Shown here in pieces: positions 46,309-59,144 of a DNA stretch of 64,000 bases. A program made the translations under genes and the position numbers. The stretch spans positions 868,001-932,000 of the forward strand of contig JAJKFH010000205.1 in NCBI GenBank assembly GCA_023333565.1, read 5' to 3'. This stretch comes from Puffinus mauretanicus (Eukaryota; Chordata; Aves; Procellariiformes; Procellariidae). The first letter of the stretch is position 1, and the number at the start of each line of letters is the position of its first letter. The notes under the pieces were generated by a model. It did no database searches and was not told the origin of the DNA. It was given only the letters and a program-made list of their open reading frames with translations.

Positions 46309-49300
46309 ATAAACAAACACCGACTTACATATACGCAAGGAACCAACAAGGCAACTGAGCACCCAAGAGTATCAAGACAATTCCTGCCCCCTGAGCCTAT
46401 TCCTTCTCTTTAATATTTCTGATTCCATTCAAAATGTTAAAAGCTATTATACACCTTTCAGAAATGAGAATGTTAACACCAAGCAGCTTCAAAAGGCTTT
46501 GCCTTCCTTCCTTTTCTGGAGGAGGTTTAAACTCTGACAAACAGTGGTCTAGGATGGGAGGATATTTCACATAGTGTCTAAAAAGATGAGACAAGTTCCT
46601 GGAAATCTTACCAACCACAGAGAAAGGGCTGTCAGTTTTTCTCACTGTACCTTACCTAGAAGTTTTCCATCTTTAAACAGAAAAAAAGTCCCATTTTAAT
46701 TAGCTTTGTATACTTTAAGGTAGATAAGTTTCCTCTTTTGGATCCAAGGGGCTGAACTGGTAGAGAATTGGTCTTTTTGCAGTGGTCTTCCTCAGCCACT
46801 TTAACTCCTTGGGCCAGCTTCTCTCATAAATGCCAATGAACACCAAAAATGGGGCAGGAACATGCAGTTAGAGGCAAGAAGGATGGTAGGACTGACTCAT
46901 TTGATGGGAGCTGGGGATTAGAGCATCACACTCACAAGTGGCACCCTGAGCTAACCCACCTGGTTCTCTTACAGCCCAGACTAAGCAGCTGATTTTGAAG
47001 TAGTTCTGAAGAAGTGAAACCCCAGCACAGCCATTTGTAGACTACAGCTTTCCAAAGGTACTATAGCTAGGAGTAATAGTTGTCTGGTATAATTTCATGC
47101 ACATGATGATCCCCACTGCAAAATATGACAACTGAAGTTCATTTCTTTTTTGGGGAGCCTATATGCTGACATGTTCTGGGTTTCCTCTACAGCCAGCAAA
47201 ACTAGAAACTCCCTTTCTTTTTTGAATGAGATTTCTTGCAAAATGAGATTACACCAAAAGGAAAATCATTAAATAATACAGTACTCAATTGAACGGTATG
47301 AATTGGTATTGGTGGGCCTTGACTACACACATTTGGATTACTTTAATAGAGTTATGGTTTTAAATCTACTGTACAGTTAATCAACCATAATGGAAATTTT
47401 TCAAAGACTTTTTGATGAAATTCAGAACCTTTCTAGCTAGTCTGAGTTACTATTTCTCTGAACCAATATAGTGAATTCAAGCAAGTGGGTGCTGTCACCT
47501 TTCTACCAGACTCTCCTCAGTGAAACCAGGAAAGAAACAAGCTTGGGTCAATGTTACTTCCCTCACTGTAGTGAAATCCTGTGCTTAATGTTACGAGGCA
47601 ACACCTGTGAATCGCTGCTGTCAGATGAGGCAATGTTAACCAATGGATCTTCCCCAGTAAAACCATCACAGCTTCTCCCGGTCACACCAAGAGTCACGCT
47701 CAGAGCTGGCTCCACTAGTGCTGGGTACGTACCAGCTGCATCAGCGTCACTAAGAGACTTGACAGTAGCCTTGGGAAGGGGCGTGCTCACCCCTTTCTCA
47801 CCACAGCTAGAGCTGGGAGAAAACACGTGCAGAGCCTGTGAACAAAGGAAATGGGAGATTGCCTTCCTGTAAGGTGGAAACGTTACATTTACTACTGCAC
47901 TTAATATTAGATGTAATCTAAAATTAATCTGTTTTAGGAATTAAAAGTCCTTTGCTCTTATAGTATTAAGACTGGGAAAAAAATAGTTAAAAAACAGTTT
48001 ACTTATTATCTTTTCTGCTGTTTGTTTACTCCTGTATGCCAGATGGCTTGGAACGTGAAAACAGATCCACGAGATGACACATAATCCTGCAAATATTCAG
48101 TGCCTGGACCTCCGGTGGAGCTCGCTAGAAGTCCCATGCACATGGTGCCTGAATGACTGTTTCATTTCTGTTTATAATCAGCTTCACTTTCTCATTCTCT
48201 CAAATTAATGAAGTATTGCCACATTAGGCTGCAGACAAAGAACGTACGTCCCACACATAGCTTTCTATAAATCAGTTTTCTTCTTAAATAGCATCAGAAA
48301 ACACTGTTTACCTCTTCCCAAAAATGGCTCTCCAGAAGCCCACCTTGCCTATTAAGCCTCTTGATTTTTAACTTTTTAATGTTTACTACTTATCCAATTG
48401 TTTCTAAAGGTGACTTGCACTTCCTGGTTCATCTGATCTTCTTCTGCCATGAATTAATAGATGATGTTGGATCTTTGGCATCACACTCATTTCCATAGCA
48501 CCACGCTGTAAAGTTACAAACACAGGAAAGATCAGAGCCGTGCATCCCCCATGATTGCCAGCTATCCCATTTAGCACACCCCCAGCACAGGCGAGCAGTG
48601 AGTCCCCTTCTTCCCCTTCCCCTGACCATGGGCCTTTGCCTCCTTCTCCAGGGAAGACCTCACCAGGGCTTTCCCACAGCTCTCAGGGAAGCCCCATGCT
48701 GCCTCAGTTTGCTACTACTGCTCTGCTCCTGCCTTCCCTCTTTCACCTCACCCTTCTCCTCTCAGAGCAGGATCTGGGCATGTACTTCTTCGTGCATGCC
48801 CTCGCTAGGGCTTTGAGGACACCATCTGCAGTAAAAGACCCACCCGCAGAAGAAGCAGTTGAGCTGCAATAGCACAACTATGTACACGTGCCGTATAAGA
48901 AACACAAAGGTTACGGCAGCCTTGTGCATGCATTCACCAGCTTCCTCTCCAGATGGGGCGAGACCTCCCAGACAACCATCTGTAGCACTTCTCCACATTC
49001 CTGCTTGCCTGGATGGATCTTTGAGAGTCTTAAGCAATTCCATGAACAACCTAAACAGTTTGTAAACAAATTCATGCTCCCTTAAAATGCTAAAGGAAAG
49101 GGGGATTTTCAAAGGGACAAAGAAGAATTAAGCACCCAGAGTTCAGTGGTCTTTAAAGCCACCGTGGTGTTTAATTTCCTGTCTGTGGCAAATTAACAAA
49201 TACCAAAGTCCTCCTTGAAGCTGCCTTCCAGGATCTCTCTACAGGGGAATCCCTCTCCTTGCCTGCCCACCTGTCATTAATATTAAACTAATATCAAAAG

Positions 49301-52300
49301 TGTCAAGCAACATCAGGACTACTGTATGTTAGGTGTTATACAGGCAGAGGCAGGCATCATCTCTTTGCCCAAAATTATGGGAATATTGCCTTACTACTTT
49401 CTTGAAAAGCATTGAATTATCAGTTGAGGATGTCAGGTGACACCAAAAAAAGAGTGCATGTATATCTATCACAGTGCAAGGATATGCTCAATGTTCCTTG
49501 CAACTACTGTGAAGGTCTACAACTACCAAAAACCAGAGAAAAATAACAGGACAAGAAGGAAAAAAAAAAAAACTAGAAGGCAAAAAGGAGATGCTGAGAG
49601 TAATTCTATGTTATTTTGTAGGTGTAAATCTGTAAATTGTACTTAATGATGTATCAGTTATAAATTCAGATGCCAGCTGCATCTGTCCAGAGGTACCAAT
49701 GCCTAAAGAAGTCAGGACGACTGGGGTAAAATAATACTATTTCGTAAGGTAAAACTTTTGCTTTCCATTACTTTATCTGCATTTAACCTCCTAGAGGCTT
49801 CAGCCCAGCACAAGCCCACAGAATTAAATTCATTATTATTCATTATTCAAACACCATCCCTTTGTTTTCTGGAATAGCTTTGTAGCCTGGAGTCAAATGA
49901 GCTAAAGTAAAATTATGTGACTTGGCACTGAAAATATATTACCTCAGCTGCCAGAACGGATTTAGCAGAATATGTGCGCAGTTCGTCACTTCTTCCACAA
50001 CTGCCTTCATGCACACAAAGGGGTATGACAGCCCCTGAGTTATGAGGGGCCATTCTAGGGGCTGTGATGGATTAGATTGTTTTATGCACTGACTTAAGAT
50101 CTCATTTCCTGCAACATTCACAAGTGCTTTCTCCACAGCTGAATAGAAACCTGTTCTGTCCTATGTATATTGCCTTCCCTTGTTAGCCGGGGAAACTATA
50201 GATGCGGGGAATTCACACTAGAAAGAGCTCCCACTTGCTCAGGGATTCAGGCAAAGTCTCCAAACAGGCTGAGACATTTAAGAAGTGACAAGCGGGTTCT
50301 CCCCGTGCTTTTTATTGAGTCCTAATCGATTTACTCTAGAATAAGGGGAACAGTGAGTTGCTCGCAGTGAGAACAGAGCGGGAAGCAAATTCTAATCACA
50401 TCTCTGACAGGTCTCACTCTGCAAATCTTAAAATGCAGAACTCCGGCTATTAACAGAGGGACGACGGGGTGAACTCTTCATCTGGGGCTTTCTGCACATG
50501 CTAAGCTCCTCTCTTACCAGGCGCTGCAGTCTGATGAGCTGCTAAATCTAGGTTTAGGTGTGGCACTACCAAATCAGAAGTGCCGCAGACACAATACTAA
50601 CTCAGCCGTGCTTCTGTATGACCGTGGCTGCAGTGCCAGCTCAGGGCGGTTTTGTCCTGCCGGTTCTCACCTGCACTTCTCGCACTACAGCAAGCTGCTT
50701 TCCACTCTGCTCCAGACCAACCGTCTGCAGGGCCACTGTGAGCCACACCAGTGAACTCATCCAAAATTATTAAGAACTACCCATTTTTGAACCGGGGTAT
50801 GGCAAAACCCTTTTTAATTTGCTTTTGCCACCAAACCCCGCCAACCATGGCACTACAGTCTCACCGTGCAGGTTCAAAGTTGTTCAGAAGTCTGGCAAGG
50901 CACAAAGTGCCAGACCAGGTCTTACCGTCCCTCCTGGAGCCAGCAAGCTGGCAGGCAAACAGAGAGCACCAGTGGTTTCCACTGCACTCTGGTTAACTTG
51001 CCAGACGCACAAGCATGCCCACAGCGGATCCAGCTCAGATTTGTACCCCAGGTGATGGGGTAGTGCACAAAACCACTACTAGCGATCGCTGAGCCACAGT
51101 CCAAACAGCCACGTGTGAAATATGAATAACAGCTTCCCTCGCTCCACTGCTGAGAAGATTAATTTCACCTATTTAAGCATTAACAATTTTAACTGTACTA
51201 ACTTGACAAATACTGCCACTAATATTTTTTTAAGTCCTAGAAACTCATCAACTACATTAAAATTAATATAGATGGGAAACCATAACCACGTAGCAGTTCT
51301 TGCATCATGCAGTGACAACCAACCAAAGACCGTAAGCACAGGTTAACACACAATCGCAGGCTAATCAGCTGGATTTTTTCCCCTGTTCTCTTTGCTTGAG
51401 CTGTATCATAATAGAATCTATGAACTGCAAGGTACATGGTAATTAATCTTTGAACTACTTGTTAAGTTAAAGTGTGAATTGAATATCAAGTCAAATGTGT
51501 TTGCAATCACTGTCTTCAATAAAGGTGTGTGGAAAAATTACCAAACAGAATGAAAAAAAAAAAAAAAGAGACCCAAAACAAAACACAGAGCATCATCCTC
51601 TCCCAGCCTAAATAGGGGGTAAAGTGGACTAAATAAAGTCAGTAGTAAAAAAATAATCTCTTGACAAGTTGTAAGCCTAATTTATCCCAGTGCAGTGTTA
51701 GCTAGAGGTGCCCTCCAGTAATACAATTACAAGAAGGCCACCAAAACAGGCCTTCACTCTGGAGAATTCACTAGTTTTACATTGTAAGCCTGGCATGTGA
51801 GAGAAGAAAAATTTTTTAAGTGTCTTTTTTTTTTTTATTCCCCCCGCTCTCTGAGTTAGATAAGGAAAGGAGGAAGGGAGAATACAAACCCACACACACA
51901 CTTCTCTCTCCTTCATGCATTTTTTAGTGTAAAGATGGCAACAACAATATTAACAAAAATTAACGCAGGAAGGCATGGGGAAAATATAATGCACTGGCGA
52001 AGAGATGCTCAGGGAAATCAAGCTAGTTTATAAAGACGACTCTGGGAGGCTGAACAAAAAGAGACCTTGATAATTATTTCTATGGAACATGAAAAGTTTG
52101 AAGACTTCTTCCCCCGCCACCCCCACCCTCCCCTCTAATTTTGAGCAATGCTGGAGACCAGAATGCTGAGCTAATGTTTACTATCATCAGTATGTCTTTC
52201 ATATGTTACTAGTCTATCATTGTACTGTACATGTGCTATAAAACAGATTCTGAAACATGTTTGTAATTTGCATTAACTAGCGCTCCATTCTATACATATT

Positions 52301-52399
52301 CAATAGCCCAAAAGATACCAAATAATCCAAAGTCTAATTTTAACCCACCTGTTTCCCACCCTCTCTCCCTGCCTTTCCACCATATTTTTAAACTGTTTA
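46309..52399. other. Noncoding DNA, about 6 kb without recognised genes
   Basis: Open frames up to 133 codons (47471-47872, plus) overlap antisense frames and show no domain. A-runs occur at about 49561-49573 and 51554-51568, and a T14-type run at about 51824-51837, each with nearby simple sequence. Between 48550 and 48830 the sequence is C-rich with three overlapping open frames. I see no exon borders or RNA gene. Confidence 0.45.
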
Positions 52400-52462
52400 G
52401 CTCAGGGCTCATTGGATTCAATGGAAAATTTTCTACAGAGTCCAATGAATACTAGGTCCAAC
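52400..52462. mobile_element. Old CR1/L3-type LINE 3'-UTR relic
   Basis: GGCTCATTGGATTCAATGG, then AAAATTTTCTACAGAGTCCAATGAATAC, then TAGGTCC parallels the GCTCCCATTGACTTCAATGG and following GACTTCAATG units of the family seen at 42905 and 43515. It is short and decayed. Confidence 0.4.
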
Positions 52463-53140
52463 CATAAGACAAAAGCTAATCAGCTTACTTCTAGTTAGCA
52501 TGCACTTAATACTGAACACATGTGCAACAGATTTGCCAAAAAGATAGACTGAAGCATGGGCTTAAAGGCCTCCTCGAGCTAGGGCCTAACAAAAAAGAAA
52601 AAAAAAAAATCCTAAAATACTGTACATCCACCAACATACTCAATTGTTTCAATAGGCTATTTAACACATACTTGCTAATTCTGAACATTATGAATCTGTT
52701 ATTTGGTTTTATATTTAAATGTCCATTATTATACACTTATGGTACAGAAGCATAACAAAGGGATATAAACCAAATCATTTGTACATGTCTTAACAGCAGA
52801 ATATAAAGCTCTAGAGTCAGGAATATCAGATCAAATTGGTGGAACAATCAGATATTCTGTGGGATATGTTAATGAAATAGCTCATTTATTGATATGGTTA
52901 CAACCGCAAATCAGAGACTCGGGTGTCAAACTGCGGAAGTATCGTATTTACATGCAACTAGAAGCCCAAATGCAATAAGGATTGACACAGAGTTGGCTGG
53001 CTTTTTTTTCAGCAAATATTTCCTCACCTATGTTTGTTCTATATGTTCCTCCTTTAATTTTCTTAGTTCCCTCTTTTTCTATTGAGTCTGACAAAAATAT
53101 CCCAACAGTCACTATACACATGAACACAAACCTGTTGGGA
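52463..53140. other. AT-rich noncoding DNA with a 10-bp-stem inverted repeat
   Basis: ATCCCAACAG (53099-53108) and CTGTTGGGAT (53132-53141) pair perfectly across a 23-base loop, immediately before the (TTTG)n/T tract. One or two such structures are expected by chance at these loop lengths. No gene is recognised. Confidence 0.5.
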
Positions 53141-53183
53141 TTTTGTTTGTTTGTTTGTTTTGGTTTTGTTTTTTTTTTTTTTT
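53141..53183 (-). repeat. (TTTG)5 and T15 tract
   Basis: Five TTTG units, then TGGTTTTG, then T15. Read on the minus strand this is an A-rich tail of the type left by retroposition, but no flanking duplication is visible. On the plus strand it supplies a strong polypyrimidine tract before the AG at 53184-53185. Confidence 0.75.
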
Positions 53184-53184
53184 A

Positions 53185-53305
53185 GGAAATGTGGAGCTTT
53201 GTTCTGCGACACCACCGCTTTGGACATTACTGGGGGTGATGACCTGCGGACACAGTGCTATTGCAGGACACACACCGCAGAGTGCCAATACAAATTGATT
53301 CCTCT
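53185..53305 (+). other. GC-rich exon-like islet between AT-rich flanks (candidate)
   Basis: After T15-AG, about 120 bp of clearly higher GC content sits between AT-rich flanks and ends at CCTCT|GTAAGA. One forward frame is open from the acceptor to a TAA made by the donor-like GTAA itself, giving about 40 residues with five cysteines (starting KCGALFCDTT, ending CQYKLIPL). It could be a terminal or internal exon. Another forward frame and one minus frame are also largely open, so coding is unproven. I recognise no family. Confidence 0.2.
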
Positions 53306-53944
53306 GTAAGAGGATAACATTTGGGGTTTTTTTTTTTTGTTCTCTCCCATCAGGGAAATGATGAGCTGTACTAAAGCCTCCTCATTTCTCAGATGATTTT
53401 ATATATATTATGTGTATTATACAAACATTGGTATATTGCCATGAATATGTTATTTATAATATCCTATATTACTATAATTATATTACTATAGTATCTTATT
53501 AAACGCAAAGAGATACGTCTAGTTGCAGTGTAGTTATTAGATGTTCAATTTCAATTGATTGTCAAGAACATAGTCATTAAGATTAAACATCTGTTTAATA
53601 GGTATATCTTATTACATAGTTGTACTTAAGTCCACAGGCAAAATCTGATTTAACATGAGACATAGTTTAAATAAACTAATTATGCAAGCATGATCTAAAA
53701 CCAAGCTAAACATGGACCTTTGAAAACGACACATGAATTTAATCAAAGCCAGGGCCTCAAAGTGAGCAGAACTTAACCACTGGCCTGACTCATGCATATG
53801 TTTTGATTTCACAGCTGAAACCAGTAAAGCCAGCACCCTCTGGGGGCTTCCTGACTCAACAGTGCCTCCCCCACCCACAGATTACAAAGCAGCAAGTTGT
53901 CTCTTTGTTTCAAATTACAGGAAACATCGCTGTCCTTTGTTTGG
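53306..53944. other. Very AT-rich noncoding DNA
   Basis: Between about 53395 and 53510 the sequence is almost entirely A and T with TATA- and ATTA-type strings. A T12-type run lies at about 53328-53339. No gene is recognised. Confidence 0.5.
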
Positions 53945-54150
53945 GAAAGTGCAAGCCATCACCTCTCCAACAGCAGAGGAGTCTCCAGGGCTGTGGGCTG
54001 GGAGGTTCAGGACCAGCTGAAGGCAGAAGGGGCTCACCCCAAGGCGGGGTGACAGGTGCTTCCCCAAAGCCCTCCCGCTCGGTCACCCTCCTGCGCCTCA
54101 ACTGGAGATACCCGACCCATCGCAGACCCCCTCCCGCGCAACCCAGATGC
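53945..54150. promoter_or_regulatory. Small GC-rich islet
   Basis: GC-rich sequence with several CpG steps, mostly in its second half (for example around 54042, 54076 and 54136). Both strands are open for 60 to 130 codons because stops are rare, with no domain. A minor CpG islet or unrecognised exon are possible. Confidence 0.3.
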
Positions 54151-57100
54151 GGTTTTATTAATTGTACAGACTCTCAGCTTAATGCTCCCATATGAGTGAA
54201 AAAGAATCCGGTGTCTAAGGGGGTGGGCATACCTGGCGTTAAGCAGAGGTATGGCAATGAAGAAGCAGTCCTGCTGATCAACGAACTAATCCATGTTCCT
54301 AGAGCCCAAAACCAAGGTCCGGCAGCACAACGTACTGAAATTCCTTACCTGAGTGAGGAAAGCCTGGTCTGGTTTATTTTCTGCTAAATTTAGGACTTAA
54401 CGGGAATAAATCACGTATTTGGATCCAGGAAGACTAAAAGGTGTTTCCACAAACTCAAAGCAGGTCTCAGACAAACCTCACTAATATTTTTCCTGTTTTA
54501 TTAACGGCCACACCATCAGCGGACTCTGCTCCGAGTCCCCAGGGAAATAATCCTACGTGCCTTATTACAGGGGGAGACTGGCTGAGCCTTTCGATACACC
54601 CGTTCCTCGGTTCTTTCAATGCTTGACGATTTTCTCAAGAACTCTAGCTTATTGCCACATGAGAAATATAGCTGGTCAGGAAACCAGATATCAGCTCCAT
54701 TCAATTATTTAAGTTTGGGAATTTTTTCCATCTGGAGTCAGAAATCAGCTCCATGTCATGGAAGTGAAACTCAATTTTAATATTGAAATATGTCATGTCC
54801 AGAATGAATTACGCTCTCTCAGATGTCTAAATACCTTCCTAGAGGACTACAGCGAGTGAAACAGCCTTGGTCGCTCCAGCCTAAGCCTGACAAAATTTTC
54901 GTTGGCTTCAGCATTGCCCGTCACTGCCAAGCAGGGGTGAAATAGCATCTCAGTAATTTTGCCATTACCACTCCGTGCTGAAAAGAGTCACATTCATTTT
55001 CAAATCTGTCACAGCCGTTTGGCAATTAAAGACCTCTGAGATCCAAAAGCCTGTGAAACCCGTGGGTCGTTGGCAATAGGTCAGGCGGGTGAGGAGCTGG
55101 GAGCCCAGAAACACCATTTCCCCCAGCTCCAGTGCCCTACATCAGGATGACATTCCCAGTCACGCTCGCTCCTCTTAGCCCACCTGAGCTGGCCAGGCCA
55201 GTGACGTAGGCAACTGCGGCTATTGGACTGGACTGACTCTTTGCTTCAGGTTCACAAATAATTGAAACAAAATCTGATGGAACCTCAGAAAACAAACTGA
55301 TTTCTAACATAACTTGTTTGTTTCCCCACAGGAAGTTCTCAAAATTGAATAGTTTCTATAAAATCTTTAAATGTATCAAGTCAGTGAGTTTTAATGGATG
55401 AAAAAAAAGTTTCCTTGAGATTTTTTCAATTTACTTTAATTTTTCCAAAACAGCTTCATCTTTTTCAAGAACGTAAGTCTAGTACTATGGCAGTGCAGAA
55501 AACCTCAAAAACAAATGCGAGTGCACCCTATTGATACATAGTCCAGAAAAATGTCAAATTTTTGTTCTCATGGTTTTTAATTGCTTGGAGATGGCAGTAC
55601 TGGCAATTGATGCTATGGAATGCTACTTCTTTTCCCACATCTCAGTAATTGTTCTAATGACCTCCTTGCAACATATTGGTGGAAATGTCAGGAGATTTCA
55701 TGACAGATATAAAATTCATGTGATTGCCAGTAAAGCAGTATAAAGACTCCAAAAAATATCCCACAAATATGTCCCCACATTTTTTAATATAGTCATGTCA
55801 GGACTACTCGCAAGCTTTTGTATTTGTTACACGAATTGGGTGCCCACATCCCATCAGAAGACAGGGGTTTCCAAGGGCTTCCAAAAGTCAACAGATACTT
55901 TTGTATAGCTTTAAGGAAACAAATATTAGGCTCACATTTGCCAAAACTGTGCCTGTTAGACTGCAACATATAATAAACACTAAAGACAAACATATTATCT
56001 AAGCTATAATATCTGTGTTTACAAAAAAGTTTCCAGTGATCTCTATCTACCCATGTCATTAAACTCATTAAAGATACCTCTTCTTACTGCATTCCAACCT
56101 GCTACACCAACAGGGTGAGTAAAAACAATGTAATAAAATATACAAACTCCATCCTGTGATGAGCAGGTTCCCTCAGCTCTGCAAGAGGGATATCTATGTA
56201 TTTCTTAGCTGCAAGTGAAATAAGCCATTTATAATAGGTACATTACAGAGATCAATTCCTAAATTAATGCCTAGATGGTTATGTGTATTATAAAAGTACC
56301 TCAGGCTCAAGCTTGACATGGTGGATTACTTCACATATTTTTAAACTGGTTTAGGGTTTTTTTCCATTTTGATCCTCTTCGTTCAGTACAATACCCTGAA
56401 ATGCACAGCCTATCAATGTCCTAAAACCAGTTCAGAATTTTTCCCCCCCAACACATCATGTCAACCCTCCCTACTACTTTTTTTTTAAGCTATCTCTTCG
56501 TTAAAAAAAAAAAAACAAAACAAAAAAAAAACAAACCAAAAATAAAATCCCCAGCCACATCACAAATCCACTATTTCCTGCAGTAGAAAAGCCTGTGCAC
56601 CATGTTGTTCCACATCAATGCTATAAAGTGTTGTGATGTATCTACTGCACTTCCCTGTAGCCGCTCCAACTCCAAGGAGCTTCAGGCATAGCGGTACAAA
56701 AGACCCAAGCTCAGTCAGTATGCCTCCTGGCTAATTTCAGGAGCAACCAGTGAGTTTTGGCAACACCTCAGTTAAATAAAGATGTTACATCCAAGGGTTT
56801 AAGTCTAATCATTAACTTAAATTGGTGCTTCTGTTGATCACACTGTTTGGAAGCATTCAGAGATAGTAGAACCATGCAAGCTCTCCACAGGAGTAAATGA
56901 ACACTAAACTGAAAAAATGTGCAATGTCCAAGCAGACATTCAAGAACAGCCTTTATAGATTTAAGCCCCAAGTCCTCAAACAGATCCATTCAGGCAGCCA
57001 CTTTTCCTGTGCAAGAGTATCACCAAAGTAAATTGTATTTATACAAAGCTATAAGAATCCTAACCTAATATCAGGGGAAAAAAAACCAAACCAAACAAAC

Positions 57101-57489
57101 CAACCCAAAAAACCAAAACCAGTACAGCTGACTCAACATTTCATGAATAGTTAACTATGCATTGTTTTACCTTCTTCCCAGTATAAATGGAATTAGCAGG
57201 AAGGTCCATATCTGAAAGTGTTTGAAATCCCATCCCAGTCCTGAGTCATTTCAGATCTGCTTGTTTCATGCTCTGGGCCAATCGCTATAACATGCCAGCA
57301 CTATTTTTCCAAATTTGAAGAGCCTCTGACCTTCAGAAGAGCTTTCCATACCTGCATCTGGATCTGATCGCTGAGAATCTGGCTCACCTCTGTTAAAGAT
57401 GTACTCAGGTCTTGGATTTACATCCCACATTCCTCTGTGACCCAAAGAGTCTGCCATGATTAATGTGCTCCCAATGAAAACCATAGGAA
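54151..57489. other. Noncoding DNA with A-rich low-complexity tracts
   Basis: An A-rich tract with C interruptions lies at 56503-56547, preceded by a T9-type run at 56478-56486. An A/C-rich tract lies at 57078-57120 (AAACC-type units). Open frames of 60 to 90 codons lack domains. No retroposon with target duplications is recognised. Confidence 0.45.
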
Positions 57490-57640
57490 CTGAAAATGAT
57501 TTGCAACTGATTCATTAAAATAGCATTTATCATGATAATTGATTGGTTAATTAATTATGGCCATAATGCGGATGTCATCTGTATTTCCATAGGAATTCTT
57601 TGGTAGTTTTTTAATTCATTCATTAAAGCCCAGCTAGTTC
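57490..57640. promoter_or_regulatory. Candidate conserved element, partner of the 61.9-kb element
   Basis: AT-rich and non-repetitive, with TAATTGATTGGTTAATTAATTATGG-type homeodomain cores (57537-57560) and GGATGTCATCTGTATTTCCA (57570-57589), which matches 18 of 20 bases at 61961-61980. It may be an enhancer or a copy of an old dispersed repeat. Confidence 0.4.
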
Positions 57641-57694
57641 ACAGTGCCAGTCGTGCTAGAGCTTCTCATGGGGAAGACTTGCGCCTCCTTATAG

Positions 57695-57724
57695 AGAGAG
57701 TGTATCCAAGGCACTACACTCTCT
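57695..57724. repeat. Hairpin with 10-bp perfect stem
   Basis: AGAGAGTGTA (57695-57704) and TACACTCTCT (57715-57724) are exact reverse complements around a 10-base loop. It is too short for a microRNA precursor. About one such structure is expected by chance across the allowed loop sizes. Confidence 0.85.
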
Positions 57725-58404
57725 AAGAAAGATAATATTTTCTAGTGCTATGGTAGAACCGCTTCATCAGCGGCGCCACCTCAACCTCCTACAGTGCCTC
57801 TTGTGACTCACGCTGTACATGCTCCAGATGTGATCCAGCCCGACACAGTGGGTCAGCACAGGAGCCACAGGCTCCTCTTGTCCTACACCTAACCTGTCCA
57901 AACAAAGCACTTTTCACTCGCAGATTAGCTATCTACTGGGAGACAGTAGGGTGACAGCACCCACAGCACAGCAACACACAGGAAGAATTATTATAGAACA
58001 GGAAATGCAGAAGAATATCTATTCTTATGAAAAATGCCAGAGGATCTTTCTTGTGATGTACATCAAACAGGATCAGGTTTTTAGAATCTCATTTGAAAGA
58101 CATATGCGCAGGCAAAATGCACAGCCGATCTATCTCACTTGGAACACTAAGTCAAACTTTTTGAGTTATAAAGTGCTCGCTGTCCAGATGTCCATCACAC
58201 TGGCAGACGGAGCTGTCTGTCAGCTACTTGCAACCTCTACCTTCAGCACGGTTACGCTCTAGCATAGAACAGCAGGTTCAGAAAGTTGGACTCAGCACAG
58301 AGCAGACTTGATGCCTGAACTCACCTGAAAGTGTTATGGCTCACACAGGCCAAAGGCAAGGATGTTCTCCTGGCTATGATCTGATATAGCAGAGTTTGAG
58401 TTAT
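57725..58404. other. Noncoding DNA, nothing recognised
   Basis: A slightly GC-rich part at 57760-57900 includes CATCAGCGGCGCCACC. The forward frame at 57951-58262 (103 codons) shows no domain. No repeat is recognised. Confidence 0.5.
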
Positions 58405-58585
58405 GTGGATTCATTTCTTAACTCTGCCATAGGCTTTTCTGCATGGCCATGAGCAAAACCTTCCTTCCTCTGTGCTCCAGTTTTCATCTCTAAGACAGAA
58501 GTGATGGCAACTCTCTCTGCAAGGCTATGGAGAAGATGCGCTCACAATATTAATAATTAGGAAGTGCTTAGATATTACAGCTTCA
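58405..58585 (+). mobile_element. MIR-like (CORE-SINE) relic
   Basis: In family order: AACTCTGCCATAGGC, GCATGGCCATGAGCAAAACC, CCTCTGTGCTCCAGTTTTCATC, a GATGGCAACTCTC body, then a tail with AATATTAATAATTAGGAAGTGC and TTAGATATTACAG. This mirrors the MIR layout, including the tail variant common in sauropsids. Decayed and non-mobile. Confidence 0.6.
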
Positions 58586-58764
58586 GGGGACATAGACATA
58601 CCCAGAGCAGCAAGCCACAAAGAGCAGCACAGAATGAAGAACTTGCTGAGGCTATGTTCTCCTCAGTTCTTCCTGCTAACCCTTTTCAAAATTTTTTTTT
58701 AATCTCCTGGTACCATAAGCACTATCGGAGTACTCGCACACTGCTGTCAGACAGGTGGATACCT

Positions 58765-58858
58765 TAGGCTGAATCTTCAGCTACGGAAAAGCAATGTCAG
58801 CCCATTGACTTCAAATACACCCACATCGATTTTCACCCCTGAAGATCCAGCCCAACAC
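58765..58858. mobile_element. Old CR1/L3-type LINE 3'-UTR relic
   Basis: GGCTGAATCTTCAGCTACGG, GTCAGCCCATTGACTTCAAA, ACATCGATTTTCACC and CTGAAGATCCAGCCC follow the known old repeat with CATTGACTTCAATGG and GAGGATCTGGCCC-type blocks. CCCATTGACTTCAA (58801-58814) is the best preserved core in this window. Confidence 0.5.
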
Positions 58859-58904
58859 CACCTTCTGCTGCTCAGGAGTGACCTACATCTCCCCCAGCTC
58901 TGAA

Positions 58905-59075
58905 AAGAGGTGTCCCGGCACAGGAGGAGCCTGCGTGGGCAGGGCAGGGAGGGGGCCACCGCAGGGACCCTCACCGGGTCCTGGCAGCGCTCCCAGCACA
59001 GCATCGCTCGCTCTCAGCCGAGCAAGGCGCTGGCAGGTGCTTGTGGAGCACCACGGCCGTAGAGCCATCAGGGGT
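58905..59075. promoter_or_regulatory. Small GC-rich, CpG-containing islet
   Basis: About 170 bp that are clearly GC-rich with CpG steps scattered throughout, against a less GC-rich background. Frames are open on both strands (up to 102 codons) without domains, as expected where stops are rare. Weak promoter, enhancer or unrecognised exon are all possible. Confidence 0.3.
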
Positions 59076-59129
59076 GTACATACAGCCCGCTGCAATTTGT
59101 CAGAACTGCTTTTGTTTGAATTCAGTTTT

Positions 59130-59144
59130 AAAAGGGGGGAAATC
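59130..59144 (+). repeat. G-run of the AAAA-G(n)-AAATC type
   Basis: Four A, six G, then AAATC, followed by AG as at 22464-22465. It is the shortest member of the recurrent family described under findings. Confidence 0.8.

Noticed and set aside
47471..47872. 133-codon forward frame
   Set aside because: No recognisable domain and an 87-codon antisense frame covers the same bases.
57695..57724. microRNA precursor at the 10-bp-stem hairpin
   Set aside because: The stem is far too short for Drosha/Dicer substrates and does not extend on either side.
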